A stretch of DNA of 64,000 bases from Catenuloplanes niger (GTDB lineage: Bacteria; Actinomycetota; Actinomycetes; Mycobacteriales; Micromonosporaceae). Shown one piece after another: positions 16,613 to 26,842 of the stretch. The notes below the pieces were generated by a model. That model saw nothing but the letters and a program-made list of their open reading frames with translations. It was not told the DNA's origin and searched no databases. Location: contig NZ_JAVDYC010000001.1 in assembly GCF_031458255.1 (NCBI RefSeq), positions 5,961,001-6,025,000 of the forward strand, written 5' to 3'. The translations under genes and the position numbers were made by a program. Within the stretch, counting starts at the first letter, position 1; every line of letters starts with the position of its first letter.

Positions 16613-16617
16613 TCCGG

Positions 16618-16623
16618 TACGGT
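16618..16623 (+). promoter_or_regulatory. Leaderless -10 element of tetR (TACGGT)
   Basis: TACGGT followed by 6 nt and the GTG start at 16630. There is no ribosome-binding site, consistent with leaderless transcription. The operator palindrome occupies the space where a -35 would be. Confidence 0.55.
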
Positions 16624-16629
16624 GGACCC

Positions 16630-17247
16630 GTGACCCGCACCGATCGACGTCCCCGGCAGCGGCTCGGCGAGGCGGCCCGCCGCGAGGCGATCCTGACCGC
16701 GGCCGGCCAGGCCTTCGCCGGCCATCCGTACGACGAGGTCGCCGTGGCCCGCGTCGCCGACGCCGCCGGTGCCTCCGAGGCGCTCGTGCACCGGTACTTC
16801 GGCAGCAAGAGCGGCCTCTACCTGGCCGTCGTCCGCCAGTCGATCCGCCTGCTGCTGGACCGTCAGCGCGTCGCGGACACGGCGCTCCCGGCGGACGCCA
16901 CGCCGCGCGACCGGCTCGCCGAGAGCGTCCGCGTCTACCTGGACACGGTCGCGGTCTGGGCGGTCGGCTGGCTGGCGCCACTGCAGGTGCCCGGCGGCGA
17001 GCCGCCGGCCGCGGCCGCGCTGCGCACCGAGAGCCGGGCCTACTACGTCCACCTGATGCGCGGCATGCTGGAGACCGAGGACCCGGCGCTCGACTACGCG
17101 CTGCACGGCTACCTCGGCTTCCTGGACGCGTCCTGCCTGGCCTGGGCCGGTCAGGGCTATCCCGCGACCGCCCGCCCCGTGATCACCGCGCAGGCCCTCG
17201 GCGCGCTCGACGGCGCCCTGCGCGCGGCAGGTCATCGGGGACTGTAG
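16630..17247 (+). CDS. TetR family transcriptional regulator
   Basis: A 205-aa regulator. The N-terminal helix-turn-helix spans about residues 15-60 (VAVARVADAAGASEALVHRY followed by FGSKSGLY). The alpha-helical C-terminal ligand domain has no recognisable specificity. The GTG at 16630 was chosen because a TACGGT -10 element lies 6 nt upstream. It is divergent from the GH13 gene over a shared palindrome, so autoregulation and control of that gene are likely. Confidence 0.9.
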   Translation: MTRTDRRPRQRLGEAARREAILTAAGQAFAGHPYDEVAVARVADAAGASEALVHRYFGSKSGLYLAVVRQSIRLLLDRQRVADTALPADATPRDRLAESVRVYLDTVAVWAVGWLAPLQVPGGEPPAAAALRTESRAYYVHLMRGMLETEDPALDYALHGYLGFLDASCLAWAGQGYPATARPVITAQALGALDGALRAAGHRGL

Positions 17248-17305
17248 ATAGAAGTCTCACAGCCGGTCCGCTGACCGGTCGATCCGCGCGTGCGACGATG
17301 GCCGC

Positions 17306-18520
17306 ATGGAGAGCCCGACATCAGGTTCAGCCGGCACGGTCGTCGTCTGGGACGAGTCCCTCCTGCAGTACGACCTCGGCGACCACCCGCTCAACCCGGT
17401 CCGCGTGGAACTCACCATGGCCCTGGCCCGCGAGTTCGGCCTGCTGCGCCGCCGGGGCGTGCGCGTGCTCGCGCCGACGGTCGCGGAGGACGCGCTGATC
17501 GAGCGCGTCCACACGAAGGACTACCTGGCGGCGGTCCGCGCCTCCGCCACCGACCCGTTCTTCTCCGGGTACGGGCTGAACAGCCCGGACAACCCGGTCT
17601 TCGAGAACATGCACGAGGCCAGCGCGCGCATCGTGGGCGCCACCGTCGCCGCGGCCGAGGCGATCTGGAAGGGCGAGGCCGTCCGCGCGGTCAACGTGGC
17701 CGGCGGCCTGCACCACGCGATGCCCGGCCGCGCCGCCGGCTTCTGCGTCTACAACGACCCGGCCGTCGCGATCGCCCGGCTGCTCGACCTGGGCGCGGAA
17801 CGGGTCGCCTACGTCGACGTGGACGTGCACCACGGCGACGGCGTGCAGGCCGCGTTCTACGACGACCCGCGGGTGCTGACGATCAGCCTGCACGAGACGC
17901 CGTTGGCGCTGTTCCCGAACACCGGCTTCCCGGACGAGACCGGCGCGCCCGGCGCGGAGGGTTACGCGGTCAACGTCGCGCTCCCGCCCGGCACCACCGA
18001 TCCCGGCTGGCAGCGGGCGTTCCACGCGGTCGTGCCGGGCCTGCTGCGCGCGTTCCGGCCGCAGATCCTGGTCACCCAGTGCGGCGCCGACGCGCACCTG
18101 CTCGACCCGCTGGCCGACCTGCGCCTCTCCGTGGACGGGCAGCGCGCCACCTACCTCGCGTTCCGCGCGCTCGCCGACGAACTGTGCGAGGGGCGCTGGC
18201 TGGCCACCGGCGGCGGCGGATACGCGCTGGTCGAGGTGGTCCCGCGGGCCTGGACGCATCTGCTGGCGATCGCGACCGGCGAACCGCTCGACCCGGCCAC
18301 GCCCACGCCGCCGGACTGGCGCGCGTTCGCGGCGCAGCGCATCGCGCAGGGGCACCTGGGCCAGGCCGAGATCCCGGAGTCGATGACGGACGACGTCGAC
18401 CCGAGCCACACACCGTGGGAGCCGGAGGGCGAGCCGGACGCGGTGGACCGGGCCGTGATGGCCACCCGCCGGGCCGTCTTCCCGCTGCACGGCCTGGACC
18501 CGCACGATCCGAGGGACTGA
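17306..18520 (+). CDS. acuC: Acetoin utilization protein AcuC, class I/II histone-deacetylase-fold lysine deacetylase
   Basis: A 404-aa zinc-dependent deacetylase of the HDAC fold. The catalytic His-His dyad is in GGLHHAMPGRAAGFCVYND, the zinc ligands are in YVDVDVHHGDG, and the glycine-rich loop with the catalytic Tyr is GGGGYALVEVV. AcuC removes acetyl groups from lysines, classically reactivating acetyl-CoA synthetase. It shares an ATGA overlap with the next gene, a protein acyltransferase, so writer and eraser are co-transcribed. A GACGAT hexamer 6 nt before the ATG suggests a leaderless transcript. Confidence 0.9.
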   Translation: MESPTSGSAGTVVVWDESLLQYDLGDHPLNPVRVELTMALAREFGLLRRRGVRVLAPTVAEDALIERVHTKDYLAAVRASATDPFFSGYGLNSPDNPVFENMHEASARIVGATVAAAEAIWKGEAVRAVNVAGGLHHAMPGRAAGFCVYNDPAVAIARLLDLGAERVAYVDVDVHHGDGVQAAFYDDPRVLTISLHETPLALFPNTGFPDETGAPGAEGYAVNVALPPGTTDPGWQRAFHAVVPGLLRAFRPQILVTQCGADAHLLDPLADLRLSVDGQRATYLAFRALADELCEGRWLATGGGGYALVEVVPRAWTHLLAIATGEPLDPATPTPPDWRAFAAQRIAQGHLGQAEIPESMTDDVDPSHTPWEPEGEPDAVDRAVMATRRAVFPLHGLDPHDPRD

Positions 18521-21159
18521 TGACCGAGACGGTTCCGATCACCGCCCGGGACGCGGACGTGCTGCTCAGCGACGGCACCACGGCGCACCTGCGGCAGATC
18601 CGCCCGGCGGACGCGCCCGCGATCGTCGCCATGCACTCGCGGTTCTCCGAGCGCACCCGCTACCTGCGCTACTTCAGCCCGTACCCGCGGATCCCGGAGC
18701 GCGACCTGCGCCGCTTCGTCACCGTCGACCACCACGACCGTGAGGCGCTGGTGCTGACCAGCGGCGGCGAGATCTTCGCGGTCGGCCGGTACGAGCGGCT
18801 CGGGGCCGACTCGCCGGAGGCCGAGGTCGCGTTCGTGGTGGAGGACGCGCACCAGGGCCGCGGCATCGGGTCCGTGCTGCTGGAGCACCTGGCCGCGGCC
18901 GCCCGGCAGGAGGGCATCACCCGGTTCGTGGCCGAGGTGCTGCCGGCCAACGGCGCGATGCTGCGCGTCTTCGCGGACGCCGGCTACTCGATCCAGCGCA
19001 AGTACGAGGACGGCGTCGTCCACCTGACGTTCCCGATCGCGCCCACCGAGCTCTCCCGTGAGGTGCAGGAGCGCCGCGAGCACCGCACCGAGGCCCGCTC
19101 GATCGTGCCGCTGCTGTCACCGCGCGCGGTCGCGGTCTACGGCGCCAGCGCCAGCGGCCAGGGCATCGGCGCCGCGCTGCTGGCCCACCTGCGCGACGGC
19201 GGGTACGCCGGTCCGGTGCTGCCGATCCACCCGTCCGCCGCGCGGGTGGCCGGCCTGCCCGCGCTGCGCAGCGCGGTGGACGCGGGCACCGAGATCGACC
19301 TGGCGCTGGTCGCGGTGCCACCCGGCGCGGTCGGCGAGGTGGTGGCGGACGCGGCCCGGGCCGGCGTGCGCGGCCTGGTCGTGGTCTCGGCCGGGTTCGC
19401 GGAGACCGGGCCGGACGGCGCGGCCGCGGAGCGCGAACTGCTGCGCGCGGCCCGCGACGCCGGCCTGCGGCTGATCGGCCCGAACTGCCTCGGCATCGCG
19501 AACACGTCGTCCGACGTGCGGCTGAACGCCACGCTCGCGCCGCGCCTGCCGACCGCGGGCCGGGTCGGCTTCTTCAGCCAGTCCGGCGCGCTCGGCGTGG
19601 CGCTGCTGGACGCGGCGGACCGGCGCGGGCTCGGCCTGTCCAGCTTCGTCTCGGCCGGCAACCGCGCCGACGTCTCCGGCAACGACCTGCTGCAGTACTG
19701 GCAGGACGACCCCGCCACCGACGTCATCCTGCTCTACCTGGAGACGTTCGGTAACCCGCGCAAGTTCGCCCGGCTGGCCCGCCGGATCGGCCGCACCAAG
19801 CCGGTGGTCGCGGTCGCGTCCGCCGCCCGCCCGGCCGCGCCGGACGTGCCCGGCCTGGACCCGGCCGCGGTCACCGCGCTCTTCGCCCGGTCCGGCGTGA
19901 TCCGGGTGGACACGGTCGCGGAGATGTTCGACGTGGGCATGCTGCTCGCGCACCAGCCGCTGCCGGCCGGCCGGCGGATCGGCGTGGTCGGCAACTCGTC
20001 CGCGCTGACCACGCTCGCGGCCGCGGCCGTACACGCGTCCGGCCTGATCCTGGCCGAGAGCTACCCGCACGACGTGCCGCCGGCCGCGAGCGCGCACGAC
20101 TTCGCGGACACGCTGGCGGACGCGGCCACCGACGAGCGGGTGGACGCGCTGGTCGCGGTGTTCGCGCCGCCGCTGCCCGGCCAGCACGCGGACGAGGACG
20201 CGGACTTCGCGTCCGCGGTGGCGAGCGTGGCGCTGGCGGGGGAGAAGCCGACGGTCGCGATGTTCCTGGCCGGCACGCTCCCGGACCGCATCCCCTCCTA
20301 CCCGTCCGTGGAGGAGGCGGTGCGCGCGCTCGCCCGCGTCGTCACCTACGCCGACTGGCTGCGCCGCCCGCCCGGTAGCGTTCCCGACCTCCCCGGCGTC
20401 GACCCGATCAAGACCAAGGCCCTGATCAGCCGGTACGGCACCCAGCCGCTCGCCGCTCCCGGGTCCCCCGGCCCCGGTGAGGCGGAGGCGCACGAACCGG
20501 GGCCGAGCGCGCCGGAGCTGCTCGCCGCCTACGGCATCCCGGTCGTGCCGTCCGTCACCGTGCAGTCCGCCGCGGACGCGGTGGCGGCCGCCGGCCGGCA
20601 CGGCTACCCGGTCGCGCTGAAGGCGGCCGGCGGGGGACTGCGGCACCGCATCGACCTGGGCGCGGTCCGGCTGGACCTGGGCTCCGCGGCCGACGTGGAG
20701 CGCGCCTACCGCGAGCTGTCCCCGTTCGGCACCGGCGTGATCGTGCAGCCGATGGTGGCGCCCGGCGTCGCGTGCGTGGTCGAGATGGTGGAGGACCCGC
20801 AGTTCGGCCCGATCGTCGGCTTCGGGCTCGGCGGCGTCGCGATGGAGCTGGTCGGCGACCGGGCCTGGCGCGCCGCTCCGCTCACCGATCTGGACGCGGC
20901 CGCGCTCGTCGACGAGCCGCGTGGCGCGCCGCTGCTGCGCGGGTTCCGCGGCGCCGCGCCGGTCGACCGCGCGGCGCTCGCCGAGCTGCTGGTCCGGGTG
21001 GGCCGGCTGGTCGACGAGCACCCGGAGATCCGCTCGCTGTCGCTCAACCCGGTGCTCGCCCGCCCGGACGGCTTCGCCGTGCTGCACGGATCGGTGCAGG
21101 TCGGCGACCCGGGCGAGCGCGGCGATCCGGGTCCGCGACGGCTGCGCGGCGGCGCGTGA
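18520..21159 (+). CDS. PatA-type protein acyltransferase: N-terminal GNAT fused to NDP-forming acyl-CoA synthetase-like domain
   Basis: An 879-aa fusion. Residues about 20-185 form a GNAT domain with the acetyl-CoA loop QGRGIGSVLL. Residues about 200-640 are the CoA-binding and succinyl-CoA-ligase-like domains (SPRAVAVYGASASGQGIG; FSQSGALGVALLD). Residues about 665-870 are an ATP-grasp-like domain. The GNAT-first order matches Streptomyces lividans PatA and is the reverse of Salmonella Pat. Such enzymes acetylate AMP-forming acyl-CoA synthetases, and the ligase-like part usually acts as a sensor. The ATG overlaps the acuC stop. Target proteins are not in this window. Confidence 0.9.
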   Translation: MTETVPITARDADVLLSDGTTAHLRQIRPADAPAIVAMHSRFSERTRYLRYFSPYPRIPERDLRRFVTVDHHDREALVLTSGGEIFAVGRYERLGADSPEAEVAFVVEDAHQGRGIGSVLLEHLAAAARQEGITRFVAEVLPANGAMLRVFADAGYSIQRKYEDGVVHLTFPIAPTELSREVQERREHRTEARSIVPLLSPRAVAVYGASASGQGIGAALLAHLRDGGYAGPVLPIHPSAARVAGLPALRSAVDAGTEIDLALVAVPPGAVGEVVADAARAGVRGLVVVSAGFAETGPDGAAAERELLRAARDAGLRLIGPNCLGIANTSSDVRLNATLAPRLPTAGRVGFFSQSGALGVALLDAADRRGLGLSSFVSAGNRADVSGNDLLQYWQDDPATDVILLYLETFGNPRKFARLARRIGRTKPVVAVASAARPAAPDVPGLDPAAVTALFARSGVIRVDTVAEMFDVGMLLAHQPLPAGRRIGVVGNSSALTTLAAAAVHASGLILAESYPHDVPPAASAHDFADTLADAATDERVDALVAVFAPPLPGQHADEDADFASAVASVALAGEKPTVAMFLAGTLPDRIPSYPSVEEAVRALARVVTYADWLRRPPGSVPDLPGVDPIKTKALISRYGTQPLAAPGSPGPGEAEAHEPGPSAPELLAAYGIPVVPSVTVQSAADAVAAAGRHGYPVALKAAGGGLRHRIDLGAVRLDLGSAADVERAYRELSPFGTGVIVQPMVAPGVACVVEMVEDPQFGPIVGFGLGGVAMELVGDRAWRAAPLTDLDAAALVDEPRGAPLLRGFRGAAPVDRAALAELLVRVGRLVDEHPEIRSLSLNPVLARPDGFAVLHGSVQVGDPGERGDPGPRRLRGGA

Positions 21160-21393
21160 ACCCGGCGTGGGACTGCAACCTGCAACTTCCATGCGGTGTG
21201 TGCACTTGGCGCTCAAAGTCGCATTGATCGACTCATGGTGACCACTTGTTTACGCGGAAGCGTCGGTCAATAGTGGACGGAGAGATCTCCGCCGTACCGT
21301 GACGATCGGCCGATGCCGGCAATCCCGGCCGTGACCGCTCCCTCCCCTCACGGACGACATCGTTAGGCATCGGCCTGCCCGAAGGACGACGCG

Positions 21394-21693
21394 ATGATCG
21401 ACCATGATGTCCGGATCGAGTTCGACCTGCGCCTCCCGGTCCCCGACCACCCACTCGGCACGGGCGACGTTCTCCGGATCAAGCCGACGGACTACTGCTA
21501 CGGCAACGGCCCACTCACGCTGCGCATCACCCGGCTGGGCGCCGACCCCGCGGATTACCCGGCGCTCGAGTGGCTCGGCCTCACCGGCGTCGAGGTCGAC
21601 CCGGACGGCACCGAGGGCGAGCTGCGCCACGTCCTGGTCCGCGCCGAACTGGTCCGCGGCGTCCGCGTCCCCGGCCCGGCACCCACCCGCTGA
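21394..21693 (+). CDS. Small hypothetical protein (99 aa)
   Basis: An isolated ORF with AAGGA about 8 nt upstream of the ATG. The acidic protein (IDHDVRIEFDLRLPVPDHP at the start) has alternating hydrophobic residues suggesting a beta-sandwich, one Cys in DYCYGNGPL, no signal peptide and no membrane helix. I do not recognise the family. Codon bias and the ribosome-binding site favour a real gene. The 234 bp upstream of it hold no other supported feature. Confidence 0.55.
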   Translation: MIDHDVRIEFDLRLPVPDHPLGTGDVLRIKPTDYCYGNGPLTLRITRLGADPADYPALEWLGLTGVEVDPDGTEGELRHVLVRAELVRGVRVPGPAPTR

Positions 21694-22116
21694 TCCACCG
21701 GCCGGCCCCCGGCGGCCGCCCCGACCCGCCCCACCACCGCGAAGCCCGCCGACCACCGAACCCGCCCGACCACCGAACCCGCCGACCACCGAACCCGCCG
21801 ACCACCACGAAGCCCGTCGACCACGACGTAACGATCCACCGGCCCGGCTCACGATCCGGCCGGATCGGGCTCATAACCGGCCGATCCGCGCGTTCGGCCC
21901 GCAGACCCGCCGTCCCGCATCCGCGGCCCCGGGCGTTCGCCTCCCCCCGCGAACCGCCCGGAACGCCGCATCCGGTGCCGGCCGCCGGTCCGATCACTCC
22001 CCCCGATCGGTCCGGCGGCCGGCGCGTTCCCCCCGGCCTTGCCGTGCCCCCGTGCGGTCCGGCACCCCCCGTGCCGGACCCGCATGTACAGAACGTCTGG
22101 ATCATGCGGTGTGGTT

Positions 22117-22220
22117 CGCATGGTTTTCGGTGACCGTCCGCGGAACCGGCAGGAAGGCCGGCCAACGGCCGACCGGTGCCCGCGGGAGCATGCCCGGCGT
22201 CACCCCGCCGGAAGCGGGAA
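22117..22220 (-). repeat. Dispersed 104-bp element, copy A
   Basis: Read on the minus strand it begins TTCCCGCTTCCGGCG, contains GCATGCTCCCGCGGGCACC and GGCCGTTGGCCGGCC, and ends in CCATGCG. It aligns without gaps over 104 bp with copy E at 63707-63810, with about 85% or more identity by eye. It lies between convergent genes. Confidence 0.85.
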
Positions 22221-22262
22221 GACGATCCGGCTCCTGATCTTGATCTCGCCGGCCTCGGCCGC

Positions 22263-22291
22263 CCCACCGCTCCGGAACGTGGAGCGGTGGG
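22263..22291 (-). terminator. Terminator-like hairpin downstream of sigB
   Basis: CCCACCGCTCC (22263-22273) pairs perfectly with GGAGCGGTGGG (22281-22291), 7-nt loop, starting 7 bp past the sigB stop. No T-tract. Confidence 0.7.
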
Positions 22292-22298
22292 CCGGGAG

Positions 22299-23315
<1,017 letters not shown>

Positions 23316-23514
23316 CTGCAGGACCACCTTGAGTCCCCTCCCCGCTTCCAACAAGTGGCGCGTTACCAACACGTCGTGCCGGTGAGAGACAGCTTTCTCC
23401 AAACCCCGTTAAGCGGAGGTAAGGCGAACCCCTTGTGGCACTAATCCGGGAGATGTTCTCTGCGTTCGCCGTAGATGAGGAGTCCTCAGTCGGCTTTATG
23501 GCAGGGTGGCGGCC

Positions 23515-23937
23515 ATGCGAGCGGTGATTCAAACGGTGAGTAGGGCAAGTGTGACCGTGGGTGGAGAGGTGGTCGGGTCCATCGGTGAGGGCCTGCTGGT
23601 GCTGCTGGGAGTGACGCACACGGATACGCCGGCCGTCGCGGAGACGATGGCCCGGAAGATCCATGAGCTGCGGCTGCTGCCGGGGGAGAAGTCGGCGGCC
23701 GACCTCGGCGCGGGGATTCTCGTGGTCAGCCAGTTCACGCTCTACGGCGACGCGCGCAAGGGCCGGCGGCCGACCTGGTCGGCGGCGGCGCCGGCCGAGG
23801 CCGCGGAGCCGCTCGTCACGGCCGTGGTCGAGGCGCTGCGGGAGCGAGGCGCCAAGGTGGAGACCGGACGCTTCCGCACCCACATGCTGGTGGAGAGCGT
23901 CAACGCCGGTCCCAACACCCTGATCCTGGATCTTTAG
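23515..23937 (+). CDS. dtd: D-aminoacyl-tRNA deacylase
   Basis: A 140-aa cytoplasmic enzyme that hydrolyses D-aminoacyl-tRNA (and glycyl-tRNA-Ala) to keep D-residues out of protein. The N-terminal MRAVIQTVSRASV and the two active-site signatures SQFTLYGD and NAGPNT (the Gly-cisPro motif region) are intact. The ATG at 23515 with AGGGTGG 7 nt upstream is preferred to a GTG three codons earlier. It is divergent from sigB. Confidence 0.93.
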   Translation: MRAVIQTVSRASVTVGGEVVGSIGEGLLVLLGVTHTDTPAVAETMARKIHELRLLPGEKSAADLGAGILVVSQFTLYGDARKGRRPTWSAAAPAEAAEPLVTAVVEALRERGAKVETGRFRTHMLVESVNAGPNTLILDL

Positions 23938-23941
23938 CCGC

Positions 23942-24730
23942 TCAGAAGAACAGGCCGCGGCGCTGGGCGGACTGACGCAGCCAGTTGTCCAGCTGCGCGA
24001 CCCAGTTCGTGGAGTCCGCGGTGGCCCAGTCGACCGTGAACCGGCCGAACGCGTCGTGACCCTCGGTGAAGAGCCCGCCCCGCTTGTCGATCTCCAGGAC
24101 GACCTGCAGGTGGCGGGCGGTCGCCACGAACGTCAGCTCCAGCTGGTTGATGCCGGACGCGTACTGCGGCGGCGGGTAGAACTCGATCTCCTGGTAGAAC
24201 GGCAGCGTCTGCTCCACGCCGTAGATCCGGCCGCGCTCCACGTCCGCCCGGGTGAACCGGAAGCCGAGCTGCTGCAGCGCGTCCAGGATGCGCTCCTGGG
24301 CCGGCAGCGGGAAGATCGCCACCTGGTCCAGGTCGCCCTTGTCGACCGCGCGCGCCACCTCCAGCTCGGTGCGCAAGCCCATGGTCATGCCGTGCAGGTA
24401 CTGGTTGTAGACGTGGGTGATCGGCGTCTCCCACGGCACGTCGAAGCGGAACGGGATGTCGTGGCGCTGCCCCGGCTCCAGGCGGAACGCGCCGGTCAGC
24501 CGCGACCGGTGGAACTCCTGCGTGGTGTCGTACTCACTGTCGCCGCTCTCCACCTCCACGCGGGTGACCAGGCCGAGGGAGACGTACTCGATGTCGGTGG
24601 CGTGATCGCCGCCGGTGACGTGGACCTGGCCCTCCAGGTAACCACCGGGACGGGCGTTGGGGTTGGCGAGCACCGTCTCCACCGACGGGCCGCCCACACC
24701 GAGGGCCTGCATGAACCGCTTGAAGACCAC
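23942..24730 (-). CDS. spo0M: Spo0M family arrestin-like protein
   Basis: A 262-aa cytoplasmic protein of the SpoOM family, two arrestin-like beta-sandwich domains, first described in Bacillus as a sporulation control protein. The N-terminus (ETVLANPNARPGGYLEGQVHV) and the VPWETPITHVYNQYLHGMTMGLRTEL region are typical. It sits tail-to-tail with dtd, 4 bp apart, so little space remains for a terminator. Its role in actinomycetes is not established. Confidence 0.88.
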   Translation of the reverse strand: MVFKRFMQALGVGGPSVETVLANPNARPGGYLEGQVHVTGGDHATDIEYVSLGLVTRVEVESGDSEYDTTQEFHRSRLTGAFRLEPGQRHDIPFRFDVPWETPITHVYNQYLHGMTMGLRTELEVARAVDKGDLDQVAIFPLPAQERILDALQQLGFRFTRADVERGRIYGVEQTLPFYQEIEFYPPPQYASGINQLELTFVATARHLQVVLEIDKRGGLFTEGHDAFGRFTVDWATADSTNWVAQLDNWLRQSAQRRGLFF

Positions 24731-24798
24731 GACGTCCTCCGTAGGATCTCTGTCTGGTTCTCAGCGACAGTATCCGCCGGTCGCAAGGCTTTCGCTCG

Positions 24799-26268
24799 TC
24801 ACATCTCCGGAGTCACGAGCCCGCGCTCGACCAGGTGACCGACCAGCGGCAGCGCGGCATCGACGAGATCCTCTTCCGGGGTGTCGTGCGCCATCGCCAG
24901 CACGGACAGCTGCTCGCGCAGCGGCACCCGGCCGTCGGCGCCGCTGACCAGCGCCAGCACCAGCGGGTCGACCTCCTCGGACCAGCGCAGCCCGTGCGTC
25001 ATCCGGAGCACCTGGCGATCCACCAGCCAGCCCTCGTCGCCCATGGTGGCCTCCTGCAGCAGCTGGACGCCGTCGGCCAGCCGGTAGCGGGTGGCGAGCA
25101 GCCCGGCGCGGTCCTGCGCGCGCAGCCAGTCCTGCCGGCCGAACCAGTCCCGGACCCGCTCGCCGAGCGTGCCCTCGACCTGCTGGCGGAGATCTTCGAC
25201 GCGGACCACCGGGTCGGCCGCGCCGGTGTGCCGCAGGCTGATCAGCCCGAAGCCGACCGCCTCGATCCGGTGCGCGTCGAACCAGTCCAGCCAGGCGGCC
25301 TTCCGGTGCGGGTCGCCACCGTCGGACGCGTCCGCCAGCCACAGGTCGACGTAGGACATCGGGTCCGCGACCTCGCGCTGGATCACCCACGCGTCCAGCC
25401 CGGTCCCGGCCACCCAGCCGGCGACCCGGTCCGCCCACTCCTCGCCCTCCACGTGCACCCAGTTCGCCAGGAACTGCATGGTGCCGCCCTCGTTCAGCAG
25501 GCGCGGCGCCGCGGCCGCGAGCTCGGCGCAGACCGCGTCGCCCGGCCGGCCGGAGTCGCGGTAGGTGTGCGTCGCCACGCCCGGCCCGACCACGAACGGC
25601 GGGTTGCTGACCACGAGGTCGAACGTCCGGTCGCGGACCGGCTCGACCAGGTCGCCGCGGAGCAGCTCCCAGCTCTGGCCGTTGAGCGCGGCCGTGGTCG
25701 CGGCGAAGCGCAGCGCCCGCTCGCTCAGGTCGGTCGCGGTGACGTGCCGCGCGTGCTCGTGCAGGTGCAGCGCCTGCACGCCGCAACCGGTGCCGAGGTC
25801 CAGCGCGGTGCCGACCCGGCGGCGCACGGTCGCGCCGGCCAGCGTGGTCGACGCGCCACCGACGCCGAGCACGTGATCGGCCGGCAGCGGACGGCCCGGG
25901 CGCGCGGGGACGTCCGAGACGACCCAGTAGTCGTCGCCGTACGGTTCGAGGTCCACGCCCTGGCGGATTCCGTCCCCGTGCCGCTCGACGATGCCGGCCG
26001 CCAGCACCTCGGTCAGCGGCAGCGCCTCGGCGACGTGCTTCTCCGGCTCGGTCTGCCCGCAGACGAACAGCCGGATCAGCGTGGCGAGCGGGTCGCGCTC
26101 CTCGGTCACCCGCAACGCGGCCCGGAAGTCGTTGCGCCCGACCGCCGCGGTCGCGTCCGGCCCGAGCCGGTCCGCGATGCCCTTGGCCGTGTAGCCGGTG
26201 CGCGTGAGCGCCTCGCGGAGCCGCTGGACGCCGTCGTCGGAAAGGAGCATGTCGGTCACGGCGCCCAT
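24799..26268 (-). CDS. Class I SAM-dependent methyltransferase, HemK/RsmC-like
   Basis: A 489-aa protein. An N-terminal helical domain of about 140 residues precedes a Rossmann methyltransferase core, with SAM motif I LDLGTGCGVQALHLHEHA and the catalytic VVSNPPFVVG of N6-adenine or N5-glutamine methyltransferases. About 180 further residues carry a helical tail. The NPPF motif points to methylation of an exocyclic nitrogen in RNA, DNA or protein glutamine. The target is unknown. GTG 26259 is an alternative start. Confidence 0.85.
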   Translation of the reverse strand: MGAVTDMLLSDDGVQRLREALTRTGYTAKGIADRLGPDATAAVGRNDFRAALRVTEERDPLATLIRLFVCGQTEPEKHVAEALPLTEVLAAGIVERHGDGIRQGVDLEPYGDDYWVVSDVPARPGRPLPADHVLGVGGASTTLAGATVRRRVGTALDLGTGCGVQALHLHEHARHVTATDLSERALRFAATTAALNGQSWELLRGDLVEPVRDRTFDLVVSNPPFVVGPGVATHTYRDSGRPGDAVCAELAAAAPRLLNEGGTMQFLANWVHVEGEEWADRVAGWVAGTGLDAWVIQREVADPMSYVDLWLADASDGGDPHRKAAWLDWFDAHRIEAVGFGLISLRHTGAADPVVRVEDLRQQVEGTLGERVRDWFGRQDWLRAQDRAGLLATRYRLADGVQLLQEATMGDEGWLVDRQVLRMTHGLRWSEEVDPLVLALVSGADGRVPLREQLSVLAMAHDTPEEDLVDAALPLVGHLVERGLVTPEM

Positions 26269-26290
26269 TGTTCCCTACCGGCGTCCCGCG

Positions 26291-26722
26291 CTACGCGAGG
26301 CGCCAGTCCTCGTACTCGAAGCCGGGCGCCACGATGCACGTCACCAGCGCCGGCTCGTGTCCCGCCGGGGCCGCCGCCTGCCATGTCCCGGCCGGCACCA
26401 GTCCCTGCGGTCGCTGCCCGGCCGCCAGGTCCGTGCCCAGCACCAGCGACCGGACGAACTCGCTCGGTCGCTCGCCGTCGCCGCCCATCCGCAGCGTCAT
26501 CGGCCCGCCCGAGTGCCACAGCCACAGCTCGTCCGACCGCACCCGGTGCCAGCGCGCCTCCTCGCCCGGATGCAGCAGGAAATAGATCGCGGTCGCGGCC
26601 GCTCGCACCCCCGGATATCCCTCCGGCGTGAACTCGTGCCCGCTCCGCCACGTCTGCCGGAACCAGCCACCCTCCGGATGCGGTGACAGATCCAGCTCCG
26701 CGACGATCGACGACCTGCTCAT
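26291..26722 (-). CDS. Cupin-fold protein, DUF985 family
   Basis: A 143-aa single-domain cupin. LSPHPEGGWFRQTWRS near the N-terminus, YFLLHPGEEARWHRV and the C-terminal VAPGFEYEDWRLA are characteristic of DUF985. It probably binds a small ligand or metal. The ATG at 26722 gives the normal family length; longer in-frame extensions cross the divergent promoter region. It is encoded just upstream of the methyltransferase (23-bp gap), so the two may be co-transcribed. Confidence 0.85.
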   Translation of the reverse strand: MSRSSIVAELDLSPHPEGGWFRQTWRSGHEFTPEGYPGVRAAATAIYFLLHPGEEARWHRVRSDELWLWHSGGPMTLRMGGDGERPSEFVRSLVLGTDLAAGQRPQGLVPAGTWQAAAPAGHEPALVTCIVAPGFEYEDWRLA

Positions 26723-26842
26723 GCGGAACATTCTCCACCGCCGCATGCCGGCCGGACGGGGGAATTCGCCCGCCGGCGTGACGCACATGATCAGCAACGC
26801 CCCTGGCGTACGGGAGCCGCCGGCGGGTAGCAAGATGACGGC

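Larger units (their letters stand above)
21694..22298. other. 605-bp non-coding interval with tandem repeats, a dispersed element and a terminator
   Basis: No coding region is supported. In order: imperfect 16-bp tandem repeats (CCCGCCGACCACCGAA type) at 21745-21823; G/C-rich unique DNA; dispersed element copy A at 22117-22220; and the sigB terminator at 22263-22291. Confidence 0.7.

Noticed and set aside
19117-21216. 699-codon minus-strand frame opposite the PatA gene
   Set aside because: Antisense shadow; the plus strand encodes a complete GNAT/acyl-CoA synthetase fusion in the same region.
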